Below the pieces are notes generated by a model. That model was not told the DNA's origin, made no database searches, and saw only the letters and a list, made by a program, of their open reading frames with translations. From NCBI RefSeq assembly GCF_002157625.1, contig NZ_BDMM01000005.1:186001-250000 (forward strand): a stretch of 64,000 nucleotides of DNA. Reading direction: 5' to 3'. Source of the stretch: Brevundimonas sp. SH203. Lineage in GTDB: Bacteria; Pseudomonadota; Alphaproteobacteria; Caulobacterales; Caulobacteraceae. Shown piece after piece: positions 1 through 9,034 of this stretch. Positions within the stretch are counted from its first letter, which is position 1; the number at the start of each line of letters is the position of its first letter. Both the position numbers and the translations under genes were made by a program.

Positions 1-42
1 ACGCGCGGAGCGGCTCCGGCGGCGGCGGCGAGGGCGGACTGA
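1..42 (+). other. possible 3' tail of a gene cut by the window edge
   Basis: Frame 1 is open from the first base to a TGA at 40-42 and would give an Ala-rich tail (TRGAAPAAAARAD). This is too short to identify, and random GC-rich sequence could do the same. The next recognisable gene is ppc. Confidence 0.25.
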
Positions 43-174
43 CGTTTGGCGAACATGGGCACGGGCGGGACCGATCTGGACTCCTACGTTCCCATCATCG
101 CCATGCGCCGGTTAAGAAACCCTAACGGCCGGTTCACCATGATCGGCAATTTCGGTTCTGACATGGATCGTGCG

Positions 175-198
175 TTGACGGGGCGGTTTGGCATACTT
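175..198 (+). promoter_or_regulatory. candidate ppc promoter
   Basis: TTGACG at 175-180 is followed after 10 bases by GCATACTT at 191-198. This resembles the Caulobacter housekeeping promoter (TTGaC, 10-14 bases, GCTANAWC). Transcription would begin at about 203-208, which favours the ATG at 238 over the one at 202 as the ppc start. This is inferred from sequence only. Confidence 0.4.
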
Positions 199-237
199 CA
201 CATGCAGACCTCCCCGCCTAAAACCCCGGATCAAGCA

Positions 238-2937
238 ATGATGAGCCCCGCCGCCGACGACGCCCTGCGCGACGAAGTCCGTCTGTTGGGCGGAATTCTG
301 GGCGACATCATCCGCCAGGAGGGCGGCCAGGCCCTGTTCGACCACGTCGAGGCGGTGCGCCAGGCCTCCATCGCCTATCACCGCGACCCGGCCTCCCATC
401 CGGGCAAGCGGCTGGAGAAGCTGTTGACCGCCATGACGGTGGATCAGGCGGCGGGTCTGGCCCACGGCTTCGCCCTGTTCTCGCTGCTGGCCAATATCGC
501 CGAGGATCGCTCGACCCGTCGGCGGGCGCAGGATCAGGCCGAAGCGGGCGCCCGGCCCGACACGCCCGAGGGCGCGCTGAAACGTCTGTCCGATCAGGGC
601 GTGGATCGCCAGGCGGTGCGCGACCTTCTGGACCAGTCCCTGATCTCGCCGGTCCTGACCGCCCACCCGTCCGAGGTGCGCCGCAAGAGCGTCATCGACC
701 GGATCGCCGCCATCACCGACATTCTGGACGCCTGCGACAAGGCCGGCGACGCCTGCACCCCGGCCGCCGTGTCGGAGCCGCTGCGTCGCCAGATCGTCAT
801 CCTGTGGGCCACCCGTCTGGTCCGCACCCAGGGGCTGGTCGTGCAGGACGAGATCGACACCGTCGTCTCCTTCCTGGACCGCATCTTCCTGCACGTCGCG
901 CCCCGGCAGTTGTCGGCGTGGCGGCGGCTGCTGGACGCGCCGGACCTTCAGCCCTTCATGCGGGTCGGCACCTGGGTCGGGGGCGACCGCGACGGCAATC
1001 CGAACGTGGACGCCACGGTCATGGCCGCCGCCTTCCGCACCCAGGCGCGGGCGGTGCTGGCCTTCTATCTGGACGAGGTCCACGCCCTGGGCGCGGAACT
1101 CAGCCTGGCGGCCGAACTGGCCCAGGTGTCGCCCGAGCTTCAGGCCCTGGCCGACGCCGCGCGCGATCCCTCGCCCCACCGCGCGGACGAGCCGTATCGC
1201 CGCGCCCTGACCGGCGTCTATGCGCGGTTAGCCGCCACACATCAGGCGCTGGGCGACGCCCCGCCCCCGCGCCGCGCCGCCGTCGAGGCCGAACCCTATT
1301 CCGGGCCCGACGCCTTCGAGGCCGATCTGAAGACCCTGCACGACAGTCTGGTGTCGCACCACGGCGGCGTCTTCGCCAACGACCGGCTCAGCGACCTGAT
1401 CACGGCGGTCGAGGTGTTCGGCTTCCACATGGCGACCCTGGACATGCGCCAGAACGCCGACGTCCACGAGCGCGTCGTCGCCGACCTGCTGAAGGTCGCG
1501 GGCGTCCAGTCCGACTATCTGGCGCTGGACGAGGAGGGCCGGCTGAAGGTGCTGGCCGCCGAACTGGCCTCGTCGCGCCTGCTGTTCAGCCCCTATGCCG
1601 ACTACCAGCCCGAGACGTTGAAGGAACGCGCCATCCTCCAGGCCGCCGCCGGCGCCCTGGCCGCCTTTGGCCCCCAGGCCATCCGCACCCACATCGTGTC
1701 CAAGACCGATGCGGCGTCGGACCTTCTTGAGGTCTATCTGCTGCTGAAGGAGGTCGGTCTCTATCGCCCCGAAGACCCGGCCGCCTGCCCCATCCAGGCC
1801 GCGCCCCTGTTCGAGACCATCGAGGACTTGCGCGCCGCCCGCCCGACGCTGGAGCGGCTGTTGAAGGAGCCGTCCGCCCTCGCCGTCGCCCAGGCGCGCG
1901 GGGTGCAGGAGGTGATGATCGGCTATTCCGATTCCAACAAGGACGGCTCCTACCTGACCTCGGGCTGGGAGCTGCACGAGGCGTCGCGCGCCCTGGTCGA
2001 GGTGACGCAGAAACATGGGCTGAAGCTGCAACTGTTCCACGGGCGCGGCGGCACGGTCGGGCGCGGCGGCGGCTCGGCCTTCGCCGGCGTCCTGGCCCAG
2101 CCCGAAGGCACGGTCCAGGGTCGCATCCGCACGACCGAACAGGGCGAGGTCATCGCCAACAAATACGGCGAGCCGGAAATCGCCCTGCGCAATCTGGACG
2201 CCCTGACCTGCGGCGCCGTCCTGGCCTCGCTGGGCCAGGGGACGGACCACGCCTTCACCGCCGAACACGGCGCGACCCTGTCCGACCTGTCGGCCCGGTC
2301 GATGGCCGCCTATCGCAAGCTGGTCTATGAGACCGACGGCTTCGTCGACTACTATCGCGCCGCCACCCCTATCGCCGAGATCGCCGATCTGAAGATCGGC
2401 TCACGTCCGTCGTCGCGCACCGCCTCGACGCGGATCGAGGACCTGCGCGCCATTCCCTGGGTGTTCAGCTGGTCGCAGAGCCGGGTCATGCTGCCCGGCT
2501 GGTTCGGCTTCGGCTCGGCGGTCCAAGGCTGCGACATGGGCGAGTTGAAAGCGATGGCCGAGGCCTGGCCGTTCTTCAAGACCCTGGTGCAGAACATGGA
2601 GATGGTCATGGCCAAGTCCGACATGACCATCGCCCGCCGCTATGCGACCCTGGTGCCGGACGCCTCGCTGGCGGCGTCCATCTATGGCGAGATCCGCGCC
2701 GAATGGGACCGGACCCACGACGCCATCCTGGCCATCACCGGCCACGACCAGCTGCTGGGCGGCCAGCCCGAGCTGGACCGGCTGATCCGCCTGCGGATGC
2801 CCTATGTCGAGCCGCTGAACCACGTCCAGATCGAACTGATCCGCCGCCGCCGGGCCGGCGACGACGACCCCCGCGTCCGCGAAGGCATCCTGCTGGCCAT
2901 CAACGGCGTGGCGGCGGGTTTGCGGAACAGCGGCTAG
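238..2937 (+). CDS. ppc: phosphoenolpyruvate carboxylase
   Basis: Cytosolic enzyme that carboxylates PEP with bicarbonate to oxaloacetate, refilling the TCA cycle. The 899-residue length is normal for bacterial PEPC. Visible motifs are TAHPSE (the catalytic-His region, usually TAHPTE), GGDRDGNPNV, GYSDSNKDGSYLTSGWELH and the FHGRGGTVGRGGG loop. The C-terminal end lacks the usual final NTG and reads GLRNSG. The frame is open back to 46, with other ATGs at 202 and 241. I chose 238 because family similarity begins just after it and a promoter-like element lies at 175-198; no good Shine-Dalgarno sequence marks any of them. It stands alone, with an inverted repeat right after the stop. Confidence 0.95.
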   Translation: MMSPAADDALRDEVRLLGGILGDIIRQEGGQALFDHVEAVRQASIAYHRDPASHPGKRLEKLLTAMTVDQAAGLAHGFALFSLLANIAEDRSTRRRAQDQAEAGARPDTPEGALKRLSDQGVDRQAVRDLLDQSLISPVLTAHPSEVRRKSVIDRIAAITDILDACDKAGDACTPAAVSEPLRRQIVILWATRLVRTQGLVVQDEIDTVVSFLDRIFLHVAPRQLSAWRRLLDAPDLQPFMRVGTWVGGDRDGNPNVDATVMAAAFRTQARAVLAFYLDEVHALGAELSLAAELAQVSPELQALADAARDPSPHRADEPYRRALTGVYARLAATHQALGDAPPPRRAAVEAEPYSGPDAFEADLKTLHDSLVSHHGGVFANDRLSDLITAVEVFGFHMATLDMRQNADVHERVVADLLKVAGVQSDYLALDEEGRLKVLAAELASSRLLFSPYADYQPETLKERAILQAAAGALAAFGPQAIRTHIVSKTDAASDLLEVYLLLKEVGLYRPEDPAACPIQAAPLFETIEDLRAARPTLERLLKEPSALAVAQARGVQEVMIGYSDSNKDGSYLTSGWELHEASRALVEVTQKHGLKLQLFHGRGGTVGRGGGSAFAGVLAQPEGTVQGRIRTTEQGEVIANKYGEPEIALRNLDALTCGAVLASLGQGTDHAFTAEHGATLSDLSARSMAAYRKLVYETDGFVDYYRAATPIAEIADLKIGSRPSSRTASTRIEDLRAIPWVFSWSQSRVMLPGWFGFGSAVQGCDMGELKAMAEAWPFFKTLVQNMEMVMAKSDMTIARRYATLVPDASLAASIYGEIRAEWDRTHDAILAITGHDQLLGGQPELDRLIRLRMPYVEPLNHVQIELIRRRRAGDDDPRVREGILLAINGVAAGLRNSG

Positions 2938-2957
2938 AGACGCGCCTTCCCTCCTCC

Positions 2958-3063
2958 GTCATCCTCGGGCTTGACCCTAGGACCGGATGCGGATCGGGCT
3001 GTGCGTCACCTCTTGGCGCCATGCGGCGGAACGCCCGGCCCTCGGGTCGAGCCCGAGGGTGAC
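2958..3063. repeat. palindromic intergenic repeat, GTCATCCT family, copy 1
   Basis: The left arm GTCATCCTCGGGC and right arm GCCCGAGGGTGAC are complementary, with a shorter inverted pair inside. It fills the gap between the convergent ppc and corA genes, ending 13 bases before the corA stop. It is closely related to the copy at 7857-7962 and shares its outer ends with the other members listed here. Confidence 0.85.
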
Positions 3064-3075
3064 GGCGACTATAGG

Positions 3076-4041
3076 CTACAGCCACTTCGTCTTCTTGAAG
3101 GTGATGAACAGACCCGTGCAGATGGCGACCATCAGGGTCATCACGCCGAAATAGCCGTAACGCCAGTGCAACTCGGGCATGAACTCGAAATTCATCCCAT
3201 AGATGCCGGCGATGGCGGTCGGCACCGCCAGCAGCGCGGCCCAGGAGGCCAGCTTGCGGGTGATGACGCCCTGGCGCTGCTGTTCCAGCAGATTGGCGAC
3301 CTCGAACACCGACGACAGGATGTCATGCAGCCCGCCCAGCCGGCTGCCGACCCGCCGCACATGGTCGCCCACGTCGCGGAAATAGGGGCGGACGTCCGGG
3401 TCGATGCAGGGCAGGTCCAGCGACTGCAACCGCCCCAGCAGTTCCTCCATCGGCCCCAGGATGCGCCGGAACTTCAGCAGTTCGCGACGCAGGCTGAACA
3501 GACGCCGGATTTCGACCCGCGACAGGAAGGCGTCCAACGTCCGCTGCTCCATCTCCAGAACGCTGTCCTCGGCGTCATCGACGATGGGTGCATAGGCGTC
3601 GACGATGAAGTCCAGGATGCCGTGCAGGACGAAATCCGGCCCCTTCTTCAGCAGCAGCGGCGAGGCCTCCAGCTGCGCCCGCAACAGGCCGTGGGCGCGG
3701 GCCGAGCCGTGGCGGATGCTGACCACATGATCCTCTCCGACGAAGACATGGGTTTCGCCATAGACGATCCGGTCGTCGACCTTCAGCGCCGTGCGCGCCA
3801 CCACGAACAGTTCGCGGCCATAGACCTCGACCTTGGGCATCTGGTGGGCGGCCAGGGCGTCCTCGACCGCCAGCGGATGCAGTTTGAACCGGCGGACCAG
3901 GACGTCGATCTCGTCGTCGGTCGGATCGACCAGACCGACCCAGACGAACTCGCCCGCCTCCAGCGTCAGCCCGTCGGCCGTCAGCGGCGCCTCGCGCACG
4001 CGCTGGCCGTCCCGATAAACGTAAGAGGCGACGACCGGCAT
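3076..4041 (-). CDS. corA: CorA-family magnesium/cobalt transporter
   Basis: Inner-membrane divalent-cation channel of 321 residues. A long cytoplasmic alpha/beta and helical domain (residues 1 to about 260) is followed by two C-terminal membrane helices. The signature YGMN, which forms the selectivity filter, ends the first helix (GIYGMNFEFMPELHWRYG), and the protein ends in the basic tail KKTKWL. I chose the ATG at 4041 (MPVVASYVYRDG), where family similarity begins; the frame is open further upstream but that part is unlike the family. It is divergent from the UrcA gene. Confidence 0.93.
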   Translation of the reverse strand: MPVVASYVYRDGQRVREAPLTADGLTLEAGEFVWVGLVDPTDDEIDVLVRRFKLHPLAVEDALAAHQMPKVEVYGRELFVVARTALKVDDRIVYGETHVFVGEDHVVSIRHGSARAHGLLRAQLEASPLLLKKGPDFVLHGILDFIVDAYAPIVDDAEDSVLEMEQRTLDAFLSRVEIRRLFSLRRELLKFRRILGPMEELLGRLQSLDLPCIDPDVRPYFRDVGDHVRRVGSRLGGLHDILSSVFEVANLLEQQRQGVITRKLASWAALLAVPTAIAGIYGMNFEFMPELHWRYGYFGVMTLMVAICTGLFITFKKTKWL

Positions 4042-4262
4042 GGATGCTCCGTCAGTGATCCGCTCCGAACCTAGAGGGTGCGGCCTCGGAGTTGAAGCGC
4101 CTCCGTCGCCATGACCCGCGCCGGTCGAACCTGACCGAAATGTCATGACGTCGAATTATGACTGCGCCGTCTTTTCGCCGCCGAAGCTTCGCCGTTTCGA
4201 TCCGATCCAGCGCCACCGTTCCCTGCCCCGGCCACAAGGGGCGGAAAAATGGAAACAGGATC

Positions 4263-4550
4263 ATGTTCAGGATCGCCTCTCTGACGACCGCCGCCCTCCT
4301 CGTCGCGGGATCGGCCGCCGCCTCTCCCATCGAAACCCGCATCCCCTACGGCGACCTCGACCTGTCGAGCCGCGCCGGCGCGACGGCGTTCGACGCCCGC
4401 GTCCAGCGCACGGCGCGCAGCCTCTGCAACGGCCGCCAGCCCATCGAACGCCTGAGCTGCATGAGCAAGGTGCGGGACGAAGCCCTGTCCCTTCTGCCCG
4501 AACGCGCCCGCACCGACTATGCGCGCGGCCGCGTCGCCTTCGAGGCCTGA
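4263..4550 (+). CDS. UrcA family secreted protein
   Basis: A 95-residue exported protein. A signal peptide (MFRIASLTTAALLVAGSAAAS) is followed by the UrcA pattern: a Y-x-DLDLSS stretch (YGDLDLSSRAGATAFDARV), an alternating Ala/Arg helix and two conserved Cys (LCNGRQ and LSCMSK) that could form a disulfide in the periplasm. The function of this family, common in Caulobacterales and Sphingomonadales, is unknown. The frame stays open upstream to 4158, but the ATG at 4263 gives the signal peptide. Confidence 0.8.
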   Translation: MFRIASLTTAALLVAGSAAASPIETRIPYGDLDLSSRAGATAFDARVQRTARSLCNGRQPIERLSCMSKVRDEALSLLPERARTDYARGRVAFEA

Positions 4551-4598
4551 AACGAAAAGGACGCCGCCGGACCGATCGTCCGACGGCGTCCCGTTTCA
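4550..4598 (-). terminator. intrinsic terminator between convergent genes
   Basis: GGACGCCGCCGGAC (4559-4572) pairs with GTCCGACGGCGTCC (4578-4591). An outer GAAACG/CGTTTC pair makes the hairpin work in both directions. Read on the minus strand, the stem is followed by CCTTTTCGTTTC. Confidence 0.7.
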
Positions 4599-4631
4599 TC
4601 AGCCCTTCACGAAGCTCAAAGGGCGAAACGC

Positions 4632-4660
4632 CTCAAGCAGCCCGAAGGGCGGTAGGCCCA
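4632..4660 (+). repeat. short hairpin repeat, CTCAAG family, copy 1
   Basis: CTCAAGCAG, then the small hairpin CCC-GAA-GGGC, then GGTAGGCC. The same layout recurs at 19554, 54242, 57791 (inverted), 57880 and 60651 (inverted). Here it lies a few bases beyond the 3' end of the M3 peptidase gene. Confidence 0.75.
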
Positions 4661-4663
4661 GTA

Positions 4664-6850
4664 TCAGGAAACAGGGAAGCCACGCACCTTCAGCAGGGCC
4701 GCCACGTCCGGGTCGCGACCGCGGAAGGCGCGATAGGCCTCGGCGCGATCCGTGGTGTTGCCCGGCGCCAGCATGATCGACTTGAAGCGGCCGGCGATGT
4801 CCGGGTTGAACACGTCGCCCGACTCCTCGAAGTAGGACCAGGTGTCGGCGTCCATCGTCTCGGACCACAGATAGCTGTAGTAGCCCGCCGAATAGGCGTC
4901 CGACGTGAACAGGTGATTGAACTGCGGCAGGCGGTGCCGCATCACGATCTCCCTGGGCATGCCGATCCGCGCCAGGCTGGCCTTTTCGAAGGCGTCGATG
5001 TCGGTCGGCGGCGTGGCCTGGGTGTGCAGGTCCATGTCCACGATGGCCGAGGACAGATAGCTGACCGTCGCGTAGCCCTGGTTGAAGGTGGCGGCGGCTT
5101 CGATCTTGTCCACCAGCGCCTGCGGCATGGCCGCGCCGGTCTGATAGTGTTTCAGATAGCCGTCCAGGATCGGGCGGCTCAGCACCCAATGCTCGTGAAC
5201 CTGCGATGGATATTCCACGAAGTCGCGCGGCGTCTCGCCGAACGAGGGATAGGTCACGACCGATGAGAAGTAATGCAGGGTGTGGCCGAACTCGTGGAAC
5301 AGGGTCTCGGCGTCGTCCAGCGAGATCAGGACGGGCTGGCCCGGCTCCGGCTTGGTGAAGTTGTTGTTGTTCGACCCCAGGATGATCTTGGAGCCGTCCA
5401 GCTGCGAGAACGACCGATAGGTGGTCATCCAGGCGCCCGAACGCTTGCCCGGACGGGCGTAGTCGTCGGTGTAATACAGGCCGATCTGGCGACCGCCCCT
5501 GGTCTTGTCATAGACCTCATAGACCTCGACGTCCGGCTCGAAGGTCGGGACCGCGCCCTTGGGCAGTTTCTTGAACTGGAAGCCGTACAGGCGCTCGGCC
5601 ATGGCGAAGGAGCCGGCGCGCACGGCGTTCAGCTCGAAATAGGGCTTCAGCTCGTTCTGATCCAGGTCGTACTTGGCCTTACGGACCTTCTCGGCGAAGT
5701 AGAGATAGTCCCACGGCTCGATGTCGAACCCGGCGATCGCCTTCATGTCGGCGACCTCTTCGGCGACGCGCGCCTTGGCCGGCGCCCAGACGCGGTTCAT
5801 CAGGGCCTCGGCCGCCGCCGGCGTCTTGGCCATGGTGTCCTGCATCCGCAGTTCGGCATGGTTGCGATAGCCCAGCAGCTTGGCGCGCTGGTCGCGCAGC
5901 TTCACGATCTCGGCGATGGTCGAGTTGGTGTCGTTGGCGTCGCCGTTGTCGCCGCGATTGACGAACTTCTTCCACACCTGTTCGCGCAGCGCCCGGTCGT
6001 CGGCGAAGGTCAGGAATGGATCGACCGCCGAACGGGTGTTCAGTATGGCCCAGCCCTGGATGTTGCGGCTGCGCGCGGCGCCGGCGGCGGCGGCCTTGTT
6101 GGACTCGGGCAGGCCCGACAGGCCCGCTTCGGTCGGGATCACGGTCCAGGCGTTCTCGTCGGCGACGACCTTCTGGCCGAAGCGGGTGAAGGCGTTGGAC
6201 AGGGCGGTGTTGATCCGGCCCAGCTCGGCCTTGCCGGCCGCGTCCAGATTGGCGCCCGAACGGATGAAGGCGTCGCGACGACGCTCGGCCAGACGCTTCT
6301 GCTGGGCGCTCAGACCCGCCGCGTCGGCGGTGTCGGCGACGGTCTTGACCCGCTGGAACAGTTTTTCGTTGAAGGTGATCTCGTCATAGGCCGCCGACAG
6401 CAGGGGCGACAGCTCGGTGTCGACCGCGTCATAGGCGTCGCCGCCGATGTTGGAGGTCATCACGCTATAGACGTTGGACGCCCGGTCCAGCGGCGCGCCC
6501 GCCAGCTCCAGCGCCGCCATCGTGTTGGCGAAGGTCGGGGCCTCGGGGTTGTTGGCGATGGCGGCGATGTCGGCGCGTTGCAGTTCGATGCCTTCCAGCA
6601 TGGCTTCGCGCAGCTTGGCCGGCGTCACCTTGTCGAACGGCGGCACGCCGTCGTACTGGCCGGTCCAGACCTGCAGCAGCTCGGCGCGCGGCGTCTGGGC
6701 GGGCAGGACGGCGCGGGCGATGCGCGCTTCCTCGGCGAGGCCGGCGGCCGACGGCGCGGCGGCGGACCCGCCCGAGGCGGCTCCGGTCGAGGCGCAGGCC
6801 GACAGGGCCATCAGGCTGCCGCCCGCGATGAGAAGCTGGCGTCTATGCAT
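4664..6850 (-). CDS. M3 family zinc metallopeptidase lipoprotein (peptidyl-dipeptidase Dcp type)
   Basis: A 728-residue envelope peptidase that should trim dipeptides from the C-termini of short peptides. The N-terminus MHRRQLLIAGGSLMALSACAS has a twin-Arg-like start and a lipobox ending in Cys, so it is probably lipid-anchored. The zinc motif HEFGHTLHYF is near residue 510-520, with the third ligand expected in the following helix. The length fits the Dcp/oligopeptidase group. I chose the ATG at 6850 because it begins the lipoprotein signal. E. coli Dcp lacks such an anchor, so a periplasmic role is inferred. Confidence 0.92.
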   Translation of the reverse strand: MHRRQLLIAGGSLMALSACASTGAASGGSAAAPSAAGLAEEARIARAVLPAQTPRAELLQVWTGQYDGVPPFDKVTPAKLREAMLEGIELQRADIAAIANNPEAPTFANTMAALELAGAPLDRASNVYSVMTSNIGGDAYDAVDTELSPLLSAAYDEITFNEKLFQRVKTVADTADAAGLSAQQKRLAERRRDAFIRSGANLDAAGKAELGRINTALSNAFTRFGQKVVADENAWTVIPTEAGLSGLPESNKAAAAGAARSRNIQGWAILNTRSAVDPFLTFADDRALREQVWKKFVNRGDNGDANDTNSTIAEIVKLRDQRAKLLGYRNHAELRMQDTMAKTPAAAEALMNRVWAPAKARVAEEVADMKAIAGFDIEPWDYLYFAEKVRKAKYDLDQNELKPYFELNAVRAGSFAMAERLYGFQFKKLPKGAVPTFEPDVEVYEVYDKTRGGRQIGLYYTDDYARPGKRSGAWMTTYRSFSQLDGSKIILGSNNNNFTKPEPGQPVLISLDDAETLFHEFGHTLHYFSSVVTYPSFGETPRDFVEYPSQVHEHWVLSRPILDGYLKHYQTGAAMPQALVDKIEAAATFNQGYATVSYLSSAIVDMDLHTQATPPTDIDAFEKASLARIGMPREIVMRHRLPQFNHLFTSDAYSAGYYSYLWSETMDADTWSYFEESGDVFNPDIAGRFKSIMLAPGNTTDRAEAYRAFRGRDPDVAALLKVRGFPVS

Positions 6851-6979
6851 GGAATGCTCCGAAACAAGATCATGGTTGCGACACACTTAGGCGCACCGAC
6901 CGCCCCCGTCACCTGATCGGCGCGAATCTTGTCGTCCTGCCGGTTGGATACGTCGTCGCACTGTTCTAAAGCCCGCTGC

Positions 6980-7837
6980 ATGGCCATTGGTGTTTTCGAC
7001 TCCGGCGTGGGCGGCCTGACCGTCCACCGCGAACTGACGCGACGCTTCCCCGAGCGTGACTTCGTCTATCTGGCCGATCAGGCCCACGCCCCCTATGGCG
7101 GGCGCGGCGGCGAGGACATCGTCGAACTGACCCGCGCGGGCTGCGAGCGGCTGTTCGAGGCCGGCGCCTCCATCGTGGTCCTGGCCTGCAACACCGCCTC
7201 GTCCATCGCGCTGCGTCGCCTGCAGCAGACCTGGCTGCCGGGTCTGCGCGAGCGTCTGGGCCGGCCGGTCAACATCCTGGGCATCATCGTCCCGACCATC
7301 GAGGCCGCGACCGGCAAGCCCTGGAGCTTCGAGGCCGAGCGCCCGCAGGAGGGCGAAAAGGTCGCCTCCATCGACATCACCGGCGTCTTCTGCACCGCCG
7401 CCACCGCCATCAGCCGCGTCTATGAGATCGAGATCGACAAGCGGCGCGAGGACATCGCCGTCTTCTGCGAGCCCTGCCCCGGCCTCGCCGGCCTGATCGA
7501 ACTGGGCGCCCCGGCCGAGGAGCTGAAGGTGGTGATCGACGACCACGTCGACGCCCTGCGCCGTCGCATCGGCCGCCACCCGGACAAGGCCATCCTGGGC
7601 TGCACCCACTATGAGATCGTCGCCGAACTGTTCGCCCAGGCCCTGCCTGCGGGGACCGTGCTGATCGAGCAGCCGACGGCGGTGGCCGACGCCCTGGACC
7701 GCTATTTCAAGCAGCATCCCGAATACGACCTGGGCGACAGCGGCCGCCGCGACTTCCTGACCACCGGCCAGGCCGGCCCGCAATCGGAACTGGTCGCCCA
7801 GTTCTGGGGCGCGCCGCTGACGTTCGAACAGGCTTGA
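6980..7837 (+). CDS. murI: glutamate racemase
   Basis: Cytosolic cofactor-independent racemase that makes D-glutamate for peptidoglycan. It has 285 residues. The N-terminal substrate loop FDSGVGGLTV, the first catalytic Cys in VVLACNTASS and the second in LGCTHYEIV are all present, as expected for the two-Cys mechanism. The ATG at 6980 (MAIGVFDSGVGG) matches the family start. The gene is transcribed away from the M3 peptidase and is followed by a palindromic repeat. Confidence 0.95.
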   Translation: MAIGVFDSGVGGLTVHRELTRRFPERDFVYLADQAHAPYGGRGGEDIVELTRAGCERLFEAGASIVVLACNTASSIALRRLQQTWLPGLRERLGRPVNILGIIVPTIEAATGKPWSFEAERPQEGEKVASIDITGVFCTAATAISRVYEIEIDKRREDIAVFCEPCPGLAGLIELGAPAEELKVVIDDHVDALRRRIGRHPDKAILGCTHYEIVAELFAQALPAGTVLIEQPTAVADALDRYFKQHPEYDLGDSGRRDFLTTGQAGPQSELVAQFWGAPLTFEQA

Positions 7838-7856
7838 GGGTTCGCGTCTCGCCTTC

Positions 7857-7962
7857 GTCATCCTCGGGCTTGACCCGAGGATCGGATACGGATCGGGCGG
7901 CGCCCCGACGTCTGACGCACAGCGCCTGAACGCCCGGTCCTCGGGTCAAGCCCGAGGATGAC
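7857..7962. repeat. palindromic intergenic repeat, GTCATCCT family, copy 2
   Basis: The outer arms GTCATCCTCGGGCTTGAC and GTCAAGCCCGAGGATGAC are perfectly complementary. The interior contains GGATACGGATCGGGC, nearly the same as copy 1 at 2958-3063. It sits between convergent murI and the CDF exporter gene and could act as a two-way terminator. Confidence 0.88.
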
Positions 7963-7973
7963 GGCGCCTTAGA

Positions 7974-8960
7974 TCAACACCCCGGACAGTCCGGCAGCGG
8001 CTCGTTCTCCAGCTGCAGCGTCGTGTGGTTGATGCCCTGGCGCCGCGCCGCCGCCTGGGCCTCGCCGATCAGGGCCGCCGAATCCGGCCGGTCGTGAACC
8101 AGGTGGGCGGTCAGGGCCGTATCGGTCGTCGACAGGGCCCAGACGTGCAGGTCATGCACCGCCCGCACGCCCGACAGGCCGAGCAGCGCCTTCTCCAGCG
8201 CGGGCACGTCCACGCCGCTGGGCGCCCCGTCCATGGCCAGATTGACCGAATCCTTCAAAAGCCCCCAGGTGGACCACAGGATCACCACCACGATCGCCAG
8301 GCTGACCAGCGGATCGACCACCGACCAGCCGGTCGCCAGGATGACCCCGCCCGCGATCACGACGCCCAGCGACACGCCCGCGTCGGCCATCATGTGCAGA
8401 TAGGCGCCCTTGGCGTTCAGGTCGTGCTGGGACTTCATAAACAGCAGCGCCGTGCCCAGGTTGATGAGAAAGCCGATCCCGGCCACCACCATGATGGTCG
8501 CCGATCCCACCGGCGCCGGCTCGTTGAAACGCCGCACGGCCTCAAAGGCGATGGCTCCGCAGGCGAAGATCAGCAGCAGCGCATTGCCCAGCGCCGCCAG
8601 AACCGTCGCCTTGCCGAACCCATAGGTCCGCCGACCGCCCGCCGCCCCGTGCGTCCCGCGCCGCGCCAGCCAGGCCGCCCCGCCCGCCATGGCCAGACCC
8701 AGCACGTCGGACAGATTGTGCCCGGCGTCGGCCAGGAGGGCGGTGGAATCCGCCATCAGCCCGGCCCCGAACTCGCACGCCACGAACAGCAGATTGACCA
8801 CCAGGCCGACGGCATAGCGCCAGTCGCCGGTGTCCACCGGCCCGTGGCTGTGACCGCCATGACCGTGGCTGTGACCATGACCATGCGAATGGCCGTGCCC
8901 ATGATCGGAATGATCATGGTCGTGGTCGTGGTCGGGGCTGTGATCGTGCGCGGCGTTCAT
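7974..8960 (-). CDS. cation diffusion facilitator, zinc/cobalt-type metal exporter
   Basis: A 328-residue inner-membrane metal/proton antiporter. The first 40 residues are a His/Asp-rich metal-binding segment (DHDHDHDHSDHGHGHSHGHG). Six membrane helices follow. Helix 2 carries the zinc-site motif ALLADAGHNLSD and helix 5 carries YLHMMADAGVS, so the HxxxD and HxxxD tetrahedral site is intact. A cytoplasmic ferredoxin-like C-terminal domain ends in CPGC. A Zur-like palindrome lies just upstream (9006-9034). Zinc is the likely substrate from family and context, but cobalt or nickel cannot be ruled out. Confidence 0.92.
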   Translation of the reverse strand: MNAAHDHSPDHDHDHDHSDHGHGHSHGHGHSHGHGGHSHGPVDTGDWRYAVGLVVNLLFVACEFGAGLMADSTALLADAGHNLSDVLGLAMAGGAAWLARRGTHGAAGGRRTYGFGKATVLAALGNALLLIFACGAIAFEAVRRFNEPAPVGSATIMVVAGIGFLINLGTALLFMKSQHDLNAKGAYLHMMADAGVSLGVVIAGGVILATGWSVVDPLVSLAIVVVILWSTWGLLKDSVNLAMDGAPSGVDVPALEKALLGLSGVRAVHDLHVWALSTTDTALTAHLVHDRPDSAALIGEAQAAARRQGINHTTLQLENEPLPDCPGC

Positions 8961-9005
8961 GGTTTCGCCTATACGCCCTTTGGCTGAACAGCCAAGCTGC
9001 TACTT

Positions 9006-9034
9006 GATAACAGATTGAATGTTATCACATAATA
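9006..9034 (-). promoter_or_regulatory. candidate Zur-like metal-response operator before the CDF gene
   Basis: GATAACA (9006-9012) and TGTTATC (9020-9026) form a perfect inverted repeat. The second arm also begins TGTTATCACATAATA (9020-9034), close to the TGTTATNNNATAACA form I recall for alphaproteobacterial Zur boxes. It fills the gap between the upstream membrane-protein stop and the CDF start. Direct sequence pattern; the regulator is inferred. Confidence 0.5.
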